NCBI RefSeq assembly: GCF_020034655.1 | Contig: NZ_JAIQDJ010000002.1 | Coordinates: 186,001-250,000, forward strand | DNA from: Thermomonas beijingensis | Lineage (GTDB): Bacteria > Pseudomonadota > Gammaproteobacteria > Xanthomonadales > Xanthomonadaceae | DNA length: 64,000 bases | Reading direction: 5' to 3' | Shown here: piece by piece, positions 39,360-48,086 of the stretch | Numbering within the stretch: the first letter of the stretch is position 1 | Layout: the number at the start of each line of letters is the position of its first letter | Notes under the pieces: model-generated | Told to the model about the DNA's origin: nothing | The model's input: the letters and a program-made list of their open reading frames with translations, nothing else | Databases searched by the model: none | Position numbers and translations under genes: made by a program

Positions 39360-40066
39360 CGGCAGCAGCCAATAATTTTTCGCAAGCAGAGCTTGATAAA
39401 TTCGACGAACTGGCGCAGCGCTGGTGGGACGCCAACGGCCCGCAAAAGGCCCTGCACGCATTGAACCCGGTGCGGCTGGGCTATGTGGCCCAGCGCGTGC
39501 CGCTGATGGGTGTGGCGGCGCTGGACGTGGGCTGTGGTGGTGGCTTGCTGAGCGAAGCTTTGGCCAAGGCAGGTGCCAATGTCACTGCGATTGATTTGGC
39601 CCCGAATTTGCTGAAAGTGGCGCGCCTGCATGGCTTGGAATCGGGCATCAAGGTCGACTATCGGCAAGTGGCGGTGGACGTCCTGGCTGACGAGCTGCCA
39701 GCCGGTTTCGATGTCATCACCTGCATGGAAATGTTGGAACACGTGCCCGATCCGGGTGCGATTGTCGAAGCCTGTGCGCGCTTGTTGAAACCGGGTGGGC
39801 GTTTGTTCCTGTCCACCTTGAACCGCACCCCGGCGGCGTTCGCGCTGGCGATTGTGGGGGCCGAATACGTGGCCCGCCTGTTGCCCAAGGGCACCCATCT
39901 GTATCGCGATTTCATCAAACCGGCCGAGCTGGCACGGATGCTGCGCGATGCCGGGCTGGAACTGGAAGATATCAGTGGTTTGCTGTACCAGCCGTGGCGC
40001 AACGGCGCACGGTTGAGCAAGCGCACCGAGGTCAATTATTTGGCCTGTGCACGCAAACCGGAATGA
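39356..40066 (+). CDS. ubiG: Ubiquinone biosynthesis O-methyltransferase UbiG
   Basis: 236-residue SAM methyltransferase carrying out both O-methylation steps of ubiquinone synthesis. Motif I is [19 protein letters not shown], followed by [24 protein letters not shown] and [21 protein letters not shown] are specific to UbiG. The C-terminal half has [17 protein letters not shown], linked to membrane contact. The start overlaps mtaD and the stop overlaps the phosphatase gene, each by 4 bases. Confidence 0.97.
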   Translation: MTAAANNFSQAELDKFDELAQRWWDANGPQKALHALNPVRLGYVAQRVPLMGVAALDVGCGGGLLSEALAKAGANVTAIDLAPNLLKVARLHGLESGIKVDYRQVAVDVLADELPAGFDVITCMEMLEHVPDPGAIVEACARLLKPGGRLFLSTLNRTPAAFALAIVGAEYVARLLPKGTHLYRDFIKPAELARMLRDAGLELEDISGLLYQPWRNGARLSKRTEVNYLACARKPE

Positions 40067-40740
40067 CGATGCCGATGTTTCCCAAGCTGGTGCTGTTCGA
40101 TCTGGATGGCACCTTGCTCGATAGCGCTCCGGACATGCTGGCCACTGTCAACCGCATGCGCACGGCGCGCGGGCAGGGGCCGATGGCACTGGCCGAGCTG
40201 CGCCCGCAGGTCTCCAAAGGCTCACGCGCGATGAGTGCGGCGGCATTCCCGGGATTGGGTGGTGACGTGCCAGCCGAGATGATCCGCGAATTTCTGGATA
40301 TCTACGAGCAAGAACTCGGCCAACATGCGCAGTTGTTTGCAGGCGTGGTGGAATTGCTGGATGCCATCGAAGCCGTCGGCAGTCGCTGGGGCATCGTCAC
40401 CAACAAGCCCGAGTATCTGGCCAGGAAAATCCTGCCGGCCTTGGGTTGGGCGTCACGCAGTGCAATTTTGATTGGCGGCGATACCCTGGCCCAGCGCAAG
40501 CCGCACCCGCTGCCGCTGCTGCATGCCGCACAGGTGTTGGGGGTTGCGATAGGTGATTGCGTCTATGTGGGCGATGACCAGCGCGATATCGATGCCGCAC
40601 GCGCAGCCGGCATGCGCAGTGTGGTCGCACTCTGGGGCTATCGGCCCGAGGCCGATGATCCGGCAACCTGGGGGGGGAGTGTGCTGGCGGCATCGGCCCC
40701 GGACTTGTTGACGCCGGCGTTGTGGGATGCACTGCGATGA
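40063..40740 (+). CDS. HAD phosphatase of the Gph/MupP type
   Basis: 225-residue haloacid-dehalogenase phosphatase. Motif I is [14 protein letters not shown] (nucleophile Asp and general acid Asp), motif [10 protein letters not shown], motif III the Lys in QRKPHPLP and motif [20 protein letters not shown]. Phosphoglycolate phosphatase (Gph) and N-acetylmuramate-6-phosphate phosphatase (MupP) cannot be told apart by motifs. In Pseudomonas the gene right after ubiG is mupP, for cell-wall recycling; the same position here favours MupP. The start overlaps the ubiG stop (ATGA); ATGs at 40069 and 40075 are alternatives. Confidence 0.85.
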   Translation: MTMPMFPKLVLFDLDGTLLDSAPDMLATVNRMRTARGQGPMALAELRPQVSKGSRAMSAAAFPGLGGDVPAEMIREFLDIYEQELGQHAQLFAGVVELLDAIEAVGSRWGIVTNKPEYLARKILPALGWASRSAILIGGDTLAQRKPHPLPLLHAAQVLGVAIGDCVYVGDDQRDIDAARAAGMRSVVALWGYRPEADDPATWGGSVLAASAPDLLTPALWDALR

Positions 40741-41405
40741 GTGACCGCGACGCGCTGCTGGCCTTCCTCGACAAAGCGCAAACGCAGTGGCCGGAATGGG
40801 TACTGGCGGAAGTGTTTGTGCCGGTACCGCAGCGCGAGCAGGCGCGCGCGTGGTTGGCCTTGCGTGGCGAATGGGCCGATGCCGCGTGGGCAGGCGTTGA
40901 TCCTGTCCCCGGCGCAGCCAAATTGGGATGGTGGCAGGAAGAATTGCAGGGCTGGGCGCGCAATGCCTACCGTCACCCGCTGGGGCAAGTGCTGCAAAAG
41001 CAGCCGGTGGACTGGGCCACGCTAGCGCAGGCGTTACCCGCACTGGCTGCCAGCCGCGTGCAACAAGGCGATCTGGGCAACGCATTGCGCGGGTTGGAAC
41101 CGGTGGCGCAGGCGTTGGCGGCCACCGCAGCGGGCCTGTTTGCCGCACCACTGCCAGCCGAAGCACAGGATGTGGCCGTCACATTATTGGGTGAGCGCGC
41201 CCTGCGGATGCCGCCCAGCGGCGTGCAAGGGGCACTGGGGGCTGCCGGGTTGTTGGCCTTGCCACGGTTTACCGACGGCAGCCGCGTGGAGCGCATCCAC
41301 GCGGCACTGCTGCGCCGCCGCCTGCAGCGGCGGCGCAGCGGACGCGACGGCGCATCGTCACGGATCGCCGCGCTGCTGGCTGCTTGGCGCGCTGCACGCG
41401 GCTAG
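40737..41405 (+). CDS. Squalene/phytoene synthase-like protein
   Basis: 222 residues, ATGA overlap with the phosphatase gene. KLGWWQEELQGWARNAYRHPLGQVL resembles the helix of squalene/phytoene synthase-like (including NDUFAF6-type) proteins that carries R-x-x-W-W-R/x-x-E-L and a downstream H-P. The paired DxxxD prenyl-diphosphate motifs are not seen, so synthase activity is doubtful. The C-terminus is Arg-rich (LLRRRLQRRRSGRD). It is last in the mtaD-ubiG-phosphatase run. The function is unknown; a link to quinone or isoprenoid metabolism is only suggested by neighbours. Confidence 0.6.
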   Translation: MSDRDALLAFLDKAQTQWPEWVLAEVFVPVPQREQARAWLALRGEWADAAWAGVDPVPGAAKLGWWQEELQGWARNAYRHPLGQVLQKQPVDWATLAQALPALAASRVQQGDLGNALRGLEPVAQALAATAAGLFAAPLPAEAQDVAVTLLGERALRMPPSGVQGALGAAGLLALPRFTDGSRVERIHAALLRRRLQRRRSGRDGASSRIAALLAAWRAARG

Positions 41406-41469
41406 GCGCACGCGGCTATAAGCACGCTGGCGCATCGCAGCGTTGCAGCGGCGCTCACCCAGTAGCCGC

Positions 41470-41475
41470 TACAAT
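41470..41475 (+). promoter_or_regulatory. Possible -10 element of a leaderless folE2 transcript
   Basis: TACAAT ends 6 bases before the folE2 ATG and there is no Shine-Dalgarno sequence. A TTGCAG at 41443 is too far for a standard -35. Confidence 0.4.
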
Positions 41476-41481
41476 GACGCG

Positions 41482-42405
41482 ATGCACAAGAACACCCAAC
41501 CGCAGCCTTTGCCCGATGTCGCCTTCGACGCGGTCGCCTTGGCACGTCCGTTGGACTGGGTGGGGATGGACGGTATGGCGTTGCCGATCCGCCTGGGCGC
41601 GGAGACCGGCCAGCCCATGCTGGTGCCGGCTACGGTGGATGTGGCGGTGAATCTGCACGATCCCGACGCACGCGGCATCCATATGTCGCGCTTGTATTTG
41701 CAGCTGCAGCAAGGCTTGGCCAACGAAAGCCTGGGCGCGCCGTCGCTGCGGCGTCTGCTGGAAGCCTGCATCGGCAGCCAAAACGGTGTGGCCACCCGCG
41801 CACGCTTGCATCTGCGCTTCGATCAGTTGCTGCTGCGCAAGGCGTTATTGAGTGATAACGCGGGCTGGAAGCGTTATCCCGTCGAAGTGGAAGCCGAGCT
41901 GGCCGACGGTCATCTGCGCCTTGCGCTGGCCTTTTCGATTGAATACTCGAGCACTTGCCCCGCCTCTGCCGCATTGTCGCGGCAAGCCAACGCGCAACGG
42001 TTTGCCGAAGACTTTGCGGATGCGCGCAGCTTGTCGAATGATGCCGTGCGCGACTGGCTGCACAGCACGCGTGGCATGGCGGCCACCCCGCACGCCCAGC
42101 GCAGCCGTGCACAGATCCGGGTAGAGCTGAAGCCCGCATTCGATGAGCTGCCACTGGTGGCGCTGGTGGACGTACTGGAGGCCGCGTTAGGCACGCCGGT
42201 ACAAACCGCAGTCAAGCGCGAAGACGAACAAGCCTTTGCACTGGCCAATGCCGCCAATCTGATGTTCTGCGAAGACGCCGCCCGCCGGCTGGCAGCGGTG
42301 CTGGCGGCCAATCCTCGCGTGGTGGCATGGAGCGCCCGCGTCGCTCACTTCGAAAGCCTGCACCCGCACGATGCGGTGGCCAGCGTGAGCGGGCGCAATA
42401 GTTAA
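41482..42405 (+). CDS. folE2: GTP cyclohydrolase FolE2 (type IB)
   Basis: 307 residues. It makes 7,8-dihydroneopterin triphosphate from GTP, the entry to folate and queuosine precursors, using non-zinc metals; FolE2 often replaces FolE when zinc is scarce. Signatures are LPDVAFDAVALARPLDWVGM at the N-terminus, RGIHMSRLY, the metal Cys in SIEYSSTCPASAAL with the following HAQRSRAQI, and ANAANLMFCEDAARRL. No Zur-box-like sequence was recognised upstream. A -10-like element sits directly in front of the ATG. Confidence 0.94.
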   Translation: MHKNTQPQPLPDVAFDAVALARPLDWVGMDGMALPIRLGAETGQPMLVPATVDVAVNLHDPDARGIHMSRLYLQLQQGLANESLGAPSLRRLLEACIGSQNGVATRARLHLRFDQLLLRKALLSDNAGWKRYPVEVEAELADGHLRLALAFSIEYSSTCPASAALSRQANAQRFAEDFADARSLSNDAVRDWLHSTRGMAATPHAQRSRAQIRVELKPAFDELPLVALVDVLEAALGTPVQTAVKREDEQAFALANAANLMFCEDAARRLAAVLAANPRVVAWSARVAHFESLHPHDAVASVSGRNS

Positions 42406-42452
42406 TCAGCCCGGGTTGCTCACGTGTTCTGGCAACGAGAGGCGGCGCAGCA

Positions 42453-43364
42453 TTATTTCCGCTCCAGCACCAGCAGGGGATCGATCCGGACATCGAACCA
42501 ATTCATGCCCCAGTGCAGGTGCGGGCCGGTGGCACGGCCGGTGGCACCGACCGTCGCGATGCTGTCACCCTGTTTCACCACATCCCCCACCTTCACGTCG
42601 ATGCGCGACAGGTGCAGGAAATTGCTGCTGATGCCGTGACCGTGGTCCAGCACTACGGTGCCGCCGGTGAGATAGAGGTCGGGATTGACGAAGGTCACCA
42701 CTCCATCGGCAGGGGCTTTGACCGGCGTGCCGGTTGCGGCAGCGATGTCCATGCCGGAGTGCGGCGCTTTGGGCGTGCCGTCGTACACACGCTGGTTGCC
42801 GAAGCGACCACTGATGCGGCCTTGGACTGGCCAGATGAAATGTTGGGTAAAGCCGAGTTCATCGCCGTCGCGGGTGCGTACGGCAGTGACCTGGGCCTGT
42901 TCTTGCTCGATGCGTGCGGCAATGGCGGGCGGTGGATTGACGGTGGCCGGCGGCGCGCCGTTGACGTGCTCGATCGGCCAGTCACGCGGCGTCACGTTGA
43001 GGGTGATGTGCCGGGTTGCGGCGTTTGGCGGCTGGACGTCAAGTTGCAGCGGGCCGGCTTCATCGCGGCCAATACCAAACACCACGCTGCCGTAGGCGGT
43101 GGCCCGCAGTGTGCGTCCGGCATAGGTGACGCGGCTGCCGGGCGGCACCTTGCCGATGACCATGGCACCTTGCGATGCCGAGGGCGGAAAGACACTGTCC
43201 ACTTGGCCGGCAGCGCCACTTTGCATCTGAGGCGAAGCTGCACCCGCGCACGGTGTTGCCACGCTGAGGGGGGGCAGCAGCAGGCAGGCGAGGCCGATCC
43301 ACAGGTGCTTGCCCGTGGCATTGATGCGGATACCGCCCAAGTGGATGGCCAGTCTGCTGCTCAT
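42453..43364 (-). CDS. M23 (LytM-type) peptidoglycan endopeptidase, secreted
   Basis: 303 residues. Signal peptide near residues 18-43 ([22 protein letters not shown]). An Ig-like stretch precedes the catalytic LytM domain, whose zinc ligands are in [22 protein letters not shown] (HxxxD) and [11 protein letters not shown] (HxH). [17 protein letters not shown] and [15 protein letters not shown] are typical. All catalytic residues are present, so it should cleave cross-links in the periplasm. The start overlaps the yidD stop by 4 bases (ATGA). Confidence 0.9.
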   Translation of the reverse strand: MSSRLAIHLGGIRINATGKHLWIGLACLLLPPLSVATPCAGAASPQMQSGAAGQVDSVFPPSASQGAMVIGKVPPGSRVTYAGRTLRATAYGSVVFGIGRDEAGPLQLDVQPPNAATRHITLNVTPRDWPIEHVNGAPPATVNPPPAIAARIEQEQAQVTAVRTRDGDELGFTQHFIWPVQGRISGRFGNQRVYDGTPKAPHSGMDIAAATGTPVKAPADGVVTFVNPDLYLTGGTVVLDHGHGISSNFLHLSRIDVKVGDVVKQGDSIATVGATGRATGPHLHWGMNWFDVRIDPLLVLERK

Positions 43365-43579
43365 GCGGGCGGCACCGGGTCGTGCCCACCGGGGTGAAGC
43401 GGGTGGCAGCGGGCGATGCGGCGCGCCGCCAACCAGCTGCCTTTGATGGGGCCAAACCGGCCAATCGCTTCCATCGCATATTCCGAGCAGGTAGGCACGA
43501 AGCGGCAGCGTGGGCCGAGCAGGGGGCTGATGAAGCGTTTGTAGCCGCGCAGCAAGAAAATAAGGAGTTTTGAGATCAC
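43361..43579 (-). CDS. yidD: Membrane protein insertion efficiency factor YidD
   Basis: 72 residues with the near-invariant core [23 protein letters not shown] and [29 protein letters not shown]. YidD is a small, amphipathic inner-membrane-associated protein that assists YidC. It normally sits in rpmH-rnpA-yidD-yidC; here it is alone with an M23 peptidase gene, which it overlaps by 4 bases. The start is GTG at 43579; no stronger start is seen. Confidence 0.92.
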   Translation of the reverse strand: MISKLLIFLLRGYKRFISPLLGPRCRFVPTCSEYAMEAIGRFGPIKGSWLAARRIARCHPLHPGGHDPVPPA

Positions 43580-43617
43580 GTTGGCCGGTACGAACGACGA
43601 CGGTCAGATGGATGCGG

Positions 43618-43646
43618 TTGCCGCCTTGCGCTGGGCAGGGTATAAC
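43618..43646 (+). promoter_or_regulatory. dksA promoter
   Basis: TTGCCG (43618-43623), 17 bases, TATAAC (43641-43646); the leader to the GTG at 43691 is about 38 bases and holds AAGGGAAGACTGAGGA, with purine-rich ribosome-binding potential. Confidence 0.55.
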
Positions 43647-43690
43647 AGCGCGCCTTCCCCTCTCAAGGGAAGACTGAGGAAATCCACGAC

Positions 43691-44872
43691 GTGGCTGCGA
43701 AAAAACCCGCAAAACAGGCCGCCAAATCGGCCAAAAAAGTCGCCCCGGCGAAAAAGCCGGCCCCTGCCAAGAAGGCTGCAAGCAAGTCATTGGCCAAGAA
43801 AGTGGTACCAGCGAAGAAGGCTGCTATTGCGAAGAAGCCAGTGACGCTAAAAAAGCCGCCTGCCAAACCGGTGGCTAAAAAGGCGGTTGCGCTGAAAAAG
43901 TCAGTGCCGGCCCAAAAGGCGGCTGCACAGAAGGCCGCCCCGGCGAAAAAAACGGCAGTGGCGAAGGCGACGCCCGCGAAAGCATTGGCAAAGAAGCCCG
44001 TGCCAGCTGCCAAGGCGCACTCCAAGCCGGTATCGAAGGTGGTTGCCAAGCCTGTCTCCAAGTCGGTAGCGAAGCCGGTAAGTAAGCCTGTGGCCAAACC
44101 CGTAGCCAAGGTGGCGACCAAGGCTGCGGCAAAAGTGGTGAGCAAGCCGACCTCCGCAGCGGCCAGCAAACCGACTGCACGAGTACCGGTTGCCAAGCCG
44201 TCTGACAGAGCTGTCAAGGCGAAGGAGACGAAGCCTGCTGCACCGGTCAAACCGGCGTCGCAATCAGCCAGCAAGGCAACGCCTGCTGCACCCAAGCAGG
44301 ACACCAAAAAAGTTGTGGCGCCGCCGGTTTCGCTGGCGCCCAAAACAGAGAAATCGAAAGGGAAGGTGATGGTGGCGGTGAAAAAGACGCCCGAAGCGCA
44401 AGTTGCGCCCAAGGGCACCCAGAAAAAAGCAGTGGCTTACCAGATGGATGAAGTGACTGGGCGGCCTCTGTTGCCGGCAGGCTATAGGCCGTCGGCGGAT
44501 GAGGAATACATGAGCCCGCTGCAGCTTGAGTTTTTCCGCCAGATGTTACTGAGCCGGCGCGCCGAATTAGTTGAGGAATCCAAGCAGACGATTGAAAATC
44601 TCAAGGATGAAGTGCGTGATGTCGGCGATGAGGCCGAGCGCGCCAGCCGCGAGACCGAAAATGCACTGGAGTTGCGCACCCGTGACCGCTATCGCAAGTT
44701 GATCGGCAAGATCGATAGCACGCTCAAGCGTGTGGACAGTGGTGAATACGGCTATTGCGTGGATACTGGTGAAGAGATTGGCCTGGATCGATTGATTGCA
44801 CGCCCACAGGCCGAGCGCACCATCGACGCCCAAGAGCGCTGGGAGCATTCGCAGAAATTGATGGGCGATTGA
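43691..44872 (+). CDS. dksA: DksA-family protein with a long Lys/Ala/Pro-rich histone H1-like N-terminus
   Basis: 393 residues. Residues 1 to about 255 are Lys, Ala, Pro, Val and Ser only in short repeats (AKK, KPVSKPVAK), like eukaryotic H1 tails and PHA granule phasins; likely disordered and DNA- or RNA-binding. The last 130 or so residues are DksA: MSPLQLEFFRQMLLSRR, the coiled coil with DEVRDVGDEAERAS, whose DxxDxA-like acidic tip enters the RNA polymerase secondary channel, and YGYCVDTGEEIGLDRL with TIDAQERWEH. Only the first of the four zinc-finger Cys remains, so the finger should be zinc-independent, as in DksA2-type proteins. Start GTG. It acts with ppGpp on rRNA and amino-acid promoters. 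A bidirectional terminator follows. Confidence 0.9.
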   Translation: MAAKKPAKQAAKSAKKVAPAKKPAPAKKAASKSLAKKVVPAKKAAIAKKPVTLKKPPAKPVAKKAVALKKSVPAQKAAAQKAAPAKKTAVAKATPAKALAKKPVPAAKAHSKPVSKVVAKPVSKSVAKPVSKPVAKPVAKVATKAAAKVVSKPTSAAASKPTARVPVAKPSDRAVKAKETKPAAPVKPASQSASKATPAAPKQDTKKVVAPPVSLAPKTEKSKGKVMVAVKKTPEAQVAPKGTQKKAVAYQMDEVTGRPLLPAGYRPSADEEYMSPLQLEFFRQMLLSRRAELVEESKQTIENLKDEVRDVGDEAERASRETENALELRTRDRYRKLIGKIDSTLKRVDSGEYGYCVDTGEEIGLDRLIARPQAERTIDAQERWEHSQKLMGD

Positions 44873-44896
44873 CCCCTGCGGTTGAGCGTGCTGCCA

Positions 44897-44922
44897 CAAA
44901 ACCCCGCCACGGCGGGGTTTTG
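44897..44922. terminator. Bidirectional intrinsic terminator
   Basis: CAAAACCCCGCC-AC-GGCGGGGTTTTG between the convergent dksA and MFS transporter genes. Confidence 0.9.
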
Positions 44923-44924
44923 GC

Positions 44925-46157
44925 TTAGTGGAGTTGGCGAATGTCCAGTGTGCGCAGGCGTGGGGCGCGTTTGGCGGTAATAGCCACCACGCCCAAGGTC
45001 ACACAGCCGCCCATGATAATCGCCGGCACGAGTCCCAACAGCCGTGCCATCACGCCATCGTAAAACGCGCCCAGTTCGTTGGATGAGCTGACGAAGATGC
45101 CGTTGATCGATGACACCCGCCCGCGCATTTCGTCGGGTGTCACCAATTGCATGATGGTGGAGCGCAGCACCACCGACACCCCATCGCAGGCCCCATACAA
45201 CACCAGAATCACGGCGGATAACCACAGGTTGCGCGAGAGTGCAAAGGCGATCGTACTGATTCCGAACGCCGCCACCGCCAGCAGCAAAATGCGCCCGGCA
45301 TGGCGTTGCAGGGGATGCCGGGTGAGCCACAGCGCTACCGCAATCGAGCCGATCGCGGGGGCTGCGCGCAGCAGGCCCAACGCCTCCGGGCCGGCGAGCA
45401 GGATGTCCTTGATGAACGCCGGCAGCATGGAGACAGCACCACCCAGCAACACCGAAAACATGTCCAAGGCCATCGCGCCCAGCATGATCTGGTTGCCGGC
45501 CACGAAGCGTGCCCCCTCGGCAATGCTGGCAAAAATGGGGCCGGGTTGCTGCAGTTTGGCCGGCTCGGTGACCGGCATCGCCAGCAAGGTGGCGGCTGCC
45601 ATCAGTGCAAAACCTGTCCCCACTGCATACGACATGGATTTTCCAAAGAGGCCCACCAGCACGCCACCCAAGGCTGGCCCCAATACCAGTCCCGCCTGAA
45701 AGACCACGCTGCCCAGACTGGCGCCAGTGGCAAATTGGTCGCGTTGCAGGACGCGCGCGAACAGAGCGTTATAGACAGGGCCGAGCACCGAACGGCCGAT
45801 ACCGCCCACGGCCACCGCCAGATAGATGGGCCAAGTGCCCTGGGTGTGCAAGGCAATGTTGCCGGCCACCAAGGCCAATACGCCGGCATTGATGGCCAGC
45901 AAGGTGCAGGCGGCGGCGCCCATCTTGCGGCGCGGCAAGTGATCTACCAGATGCCCGGCGAACGGGGCCACGCAAAAATACGGGATGACTTCGGCCAAGC
46001 CCACCAAGCCCAGCGACAAGGTGTTGTGGGTCACCTCGTAGATATGCCAGCCCACCGTCACCGCCACGATCTGGTACGACAACAAGGTGCATATGCGATA
46101 CAGCAACAGCCAGCGGAACCCGACGCTGCGCAGCGGCGATGGCAGTGATGGGTTCAT
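44925..46157 (-). CDS. MFS transporter (enterobactin-exporter-like DHA3 group)
   Basis: 410 residues with 12 membrane helices. Early LLYRICTLLSYQIVAVTVGWHIYEVTH and the TM2-TM3 loop GHLVDHLPRRKMG fit the G-x-x-x-D-R/K-x-x-R-R motif of the major facilitator superfamily; the order of helices resembles EntS-type and other DHA3 exporters. The ATG at 46157 overlaps the sufE stop by 4 bases. Substrate unknown. The much longer open frame upstream is a sufE shadow. Confidence 0.87.
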   Translation of the reverse strand: MNPSLPSPLRSVGFRWLLLYRICTLLSYQIVAVTVGWHIYEVTHNTLSLGLVGLAEVIPYFCVAPFAGHLVDHLPRRKMGAAACTLLAINAGVLALVAGNIALHTQGTWPIYLAVAVGGIGRSVLGPVYNALFARVLQRDQFATGASLGSVVFQAGLVLGPALGGVLVGLFGKSMSYAVGTGFALMAAATLLAMPVTEPAKLQQPGPIFASIAEGARFVAGNQIMLGAMALDMFSVLLGGAVSMLPAFIKDILLAGPEALGLLRAAPAIGSIAVALWLTRHPLQRHAGRILLLAVAAFGISTIAFALSRNLWLSAVILVLYGACDGVSVVLRSTIMQLVTPDEMRGRVSSINGIFVSSSNELGAFYDGVMARLLGLVPAIIMGGCVTLGVVAITAKRAPRLRTLDIRQLH

Positions 46158-46600
46158 CCGCCGCCCAGGGCAAGCTCTGCACGATTGCGGATAAAAGCCA
46201 GCAGTGCGGCCAGGCCATTGCTGCGGGTAGGGGACAGGTGCTTGGCAAGGCCAATGTGTGTGATGTAGTCCGGCGTGGTGGCCAGAATCTCCTGTGCACT
46301 GCGGCCGGAATACACGCGCAGTGCCAGATAAATCAGGCCGGAGACGATCACCGAGTCGCTGATCGAATGGAAGGTCAGTTTGTCGGCATCGCCTTCGCCA
46401 ACGATCCACACCAGCGAGGTGCAGCCGTGCAGACGGTGCGCGTCGGTTTTCCAGTCTTCCGGAAACTCCGGCAGCTTGTGACCCAAGTCGATCAGGTACT
46501 GGTAGCGTTCCGACCAATCACCGAAGAAGCCGAATTCATCTGCAATTGCGGCTTGGGCGTCGGCAGCAGTGGGTTCGAGAGGGAAGGGGGAAGTGTTCAT
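46154..46600 (-). CDS. sufE: Cysteine desulfuration protein SufE
   Basis: 148 residues. SufE accepts persulphide sulphur from SufS for Fe-S cluster assembly. The acceptor Cys is in [11 protein letters not shown], a conserved loop after [34 protein letters not shown] is the typical C-terminal segment. It overlaps cysS upstream and the MFS gene downstream by 4 bases each, forming a cysS-sufE-MFS unit, outside a suf operon. Confidence 0.95.
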   Translation of the reverse strand: MNTSPFPLEPTAADAQAAIADEFGFFGDWSERYQYLIDLGHKLPEFPEDWKTDAHRLHGCTSLVWIVGEGDADKLTFHSISDSVIVSGLIYLALRVYSGRSAQEILATTPDYITHIGLAKHLSPTRSNGLAALLAFIRNRAELALGGG

Positions 46601-47973
46601 GCTCGCTTCCAGCGCACACCTTGCGGCGTGTCCTCCAGCAGAATACCTTCGGCGGCGAGCTGGCCGCGGAGCGCATCGGCACGGGCGAAATCGCGGGCTT
46701 GCTTGGCAGCGGCGCGTTCGTCCACCAATGCTTGGATACGCGCATCGTCATCCCCCGACACGCCGCGCGCGAACCATTCGGCAGGTGCTTGCTGCAACAA
46801 GCCCAGCACCTTGCCTGCGCCCAGCAATTGCGCTTTCAGCGTGGTCCGACCCTCACGCGAGGTGGCCTTGCGTGCCTCACCGGCAAGCCGCGCGATTTCC
46901 GCCAGCGCCGCCGGGGTGTTGAGGTCGTCGTCCAGCGCCGCGTCAATGCTGGCGGGGATCACGGCAGTGGCCTGCACATCGGCCAAGTCCCGCAGTGTCC
47001 CGTACAGGCGGTCCAGTGTGCGCACGCATTGTTCGATCAGCGTATCCGACCACTCCAGCGGTTGCCGGTAGTGCGCCGACAGCAGCGCATAGCGCAGTGC
47101 TTCCGGCGGGTGCTGCCGCACCAGATCATGCACACGCTGGATATTGCCCACCGACTTGGCCATCTTGGCGCCGCCGAAATTGAGCATGCCGTTGTGCAGC
47201 CACCAGCGTGCGAACGGTGCGCCGCCGTGCGCGCACTCGCTTTGCGCCACTTCGTTTTCGTGATGCGGGAACTGCAAGTCGATGCCACCGGCATGGATGT
47301 CGATGGTAGGCCCCAGATGCGCCGCCGCCATCGCCGAGCATTCGATATGCCAACCCGGGCGGCCACGGCCCCACGGAGAGTCCCAGCCGGGCAGATCGTC
47401 GCTGGAGGGTTTCCACAGCACGAAATCACCGGGGTCGTGTTTGTAGGGAGCCACGTCGATGCGAGCGCCGGCCAGCATGTCGTCGGTATCGCGGCGCGAG
47501 AGCTTGCCGTAGCCAGCGAAACTACCCACTGCAAACAACACGTGATGTTCGGCGGCGTAGGCGTGGCCATCGGCAATCAGGCGTTCGATCATCGCAATGA
47601 TCTGGTCGATATGCCTTGTGGCTTCCGGCTCGATATCGGGGGCAAATTCGCCGCTCACGCCCAGCGCGGCCATGTCGTCACGATAGGCCGCACTGTATTT
47701 GTCGGTGATCGTGCTGATTGGCGTGCCCAGTGCTTTTGCCGCCGCGTTGATCTTGTCGTCCACGTCGGTGATGTTGCGGGCATAGCGCAGGCCACCGAAG
47801 CGCCGCCGCAGCAGCGCCGCCAGCACGCCAAACACCACCGGTCCGCGTGCATTGCCGATATGCACGTAGTTGTAAACAGTGGGGCCGCAGACGTACATCG
47901 TGGGGCAGTTGGCAGCCAGCGGGACGAAAAGTTCGGGGCGGCGGCTCAGAGTGTTGTAAAGAAAGAGGCTCAT
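46597..47973 (-). CDS. cysS: Cysteinyl-tRNA synthetase
   Basis: 458-residue class I synthetase. Zinc ligands: Cys in [18 protein letters not shown], Cys in [10 protein letters not shown], His and Glu in [14 protein letters not shown] is HIGNARG; KMSKS is [11 protein letters not shown]. The C-terminal helical domain contains [17 protein letters not shown]. It is first in a unit with sufE (4-base overlap), linking cysteine use in translation and in sulphur transfer. A palindrome (47993-48010) with a TACAAT -10-like core lies in its upstream region. Confidence 0.97.
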   Translation of the reverse strand: MSLFLYNTLSRRPELFVPLAANCPTMYVCGPTVYNYVHIGNARGPVVFGVLAALLRRRFGGLRYARNITDVDDKINAAAKALGTPISTITDKYSAAYRDDMAALGVSGEFAPDIEPEATRHIDQIIAMIERLIADGHAYAAEHHVLFAVGSFAGYGKLSRRDTDDMLAGARIDVAPYKHDPGDFVLWKPSSDDLPGWDSPWGRGRPGWHIECSAMAAAHLGPTIDIHAGGIDLQFPHHENEVAQSECAHGGAPFARWWLHNGMLNFGGAKMAKSVGNIQRVHDLVRQHPPEALRYALLSAHYRQPLEWSDTLIEQCVRTLDRLYGTLRDLADVQATAVIPASIDAALDDDLNTPAALAEIARLAGEARKATSREGRTTLKAQLLGAGKVLGLLQQAPAEWFARGVSGDDDARIQALVDERAAAKQARDFARADALRGQLAAEGILLEDTPQGVRWKRA

Positions 47974-47992
47974 GGCAGTAGGCGCGTGGGAT

Positions 47993-48010
47993 GCACCATT
48001 GTAACGGTGC
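47993..48010. promoter_or_regulatory. Imperfect 18-bp palindrome over the cysS -10 region
   Basis: GCACCATTGTAACGGTGC, with 5-bp perfect GCACC/GGTGC arms and partly symmetric centre. On the minus strand it contains TACAAT, a likely cysS -10, so a protein bound here would block cysS. Confidence 0.4.
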
Positions 48011-48074
48011 CTTGGGCGAACGCCGCCGTGCCGCTGCGACAGCGGCGATTCATTCGATTGCCCTGACAGCCCGA

Positions 48075-48080
48075 TAAACT
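48075..48080 (+). promoter_or_regulatory. Possible -10 element of a leaderless transcript
   Basis: TAAACT ends 6 bases before the ATG at 48087, without Shine-Dalgarno. Same layout as at 11135 and 41470. Confidence 0.35.
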
Positions 48081-48086
48081 TGGGTC

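Noticed and set aside
43750-44300. Short tandem repeats in the dksA tail as a possible CRISPR or satellite
   Set aside because: Repeats are at the codon level (Lys-Pro-Val-Ser/Ala), not equal-length DNA repeats with spacers, and stay in frame.
46158-46517. N-terminal extension of the MFS transporter frame
   Set aside because: Polar, Arg-rich shadow of sufE; the ATG at 46157 overlaps the sufE stop and precedes the first membrane helix.
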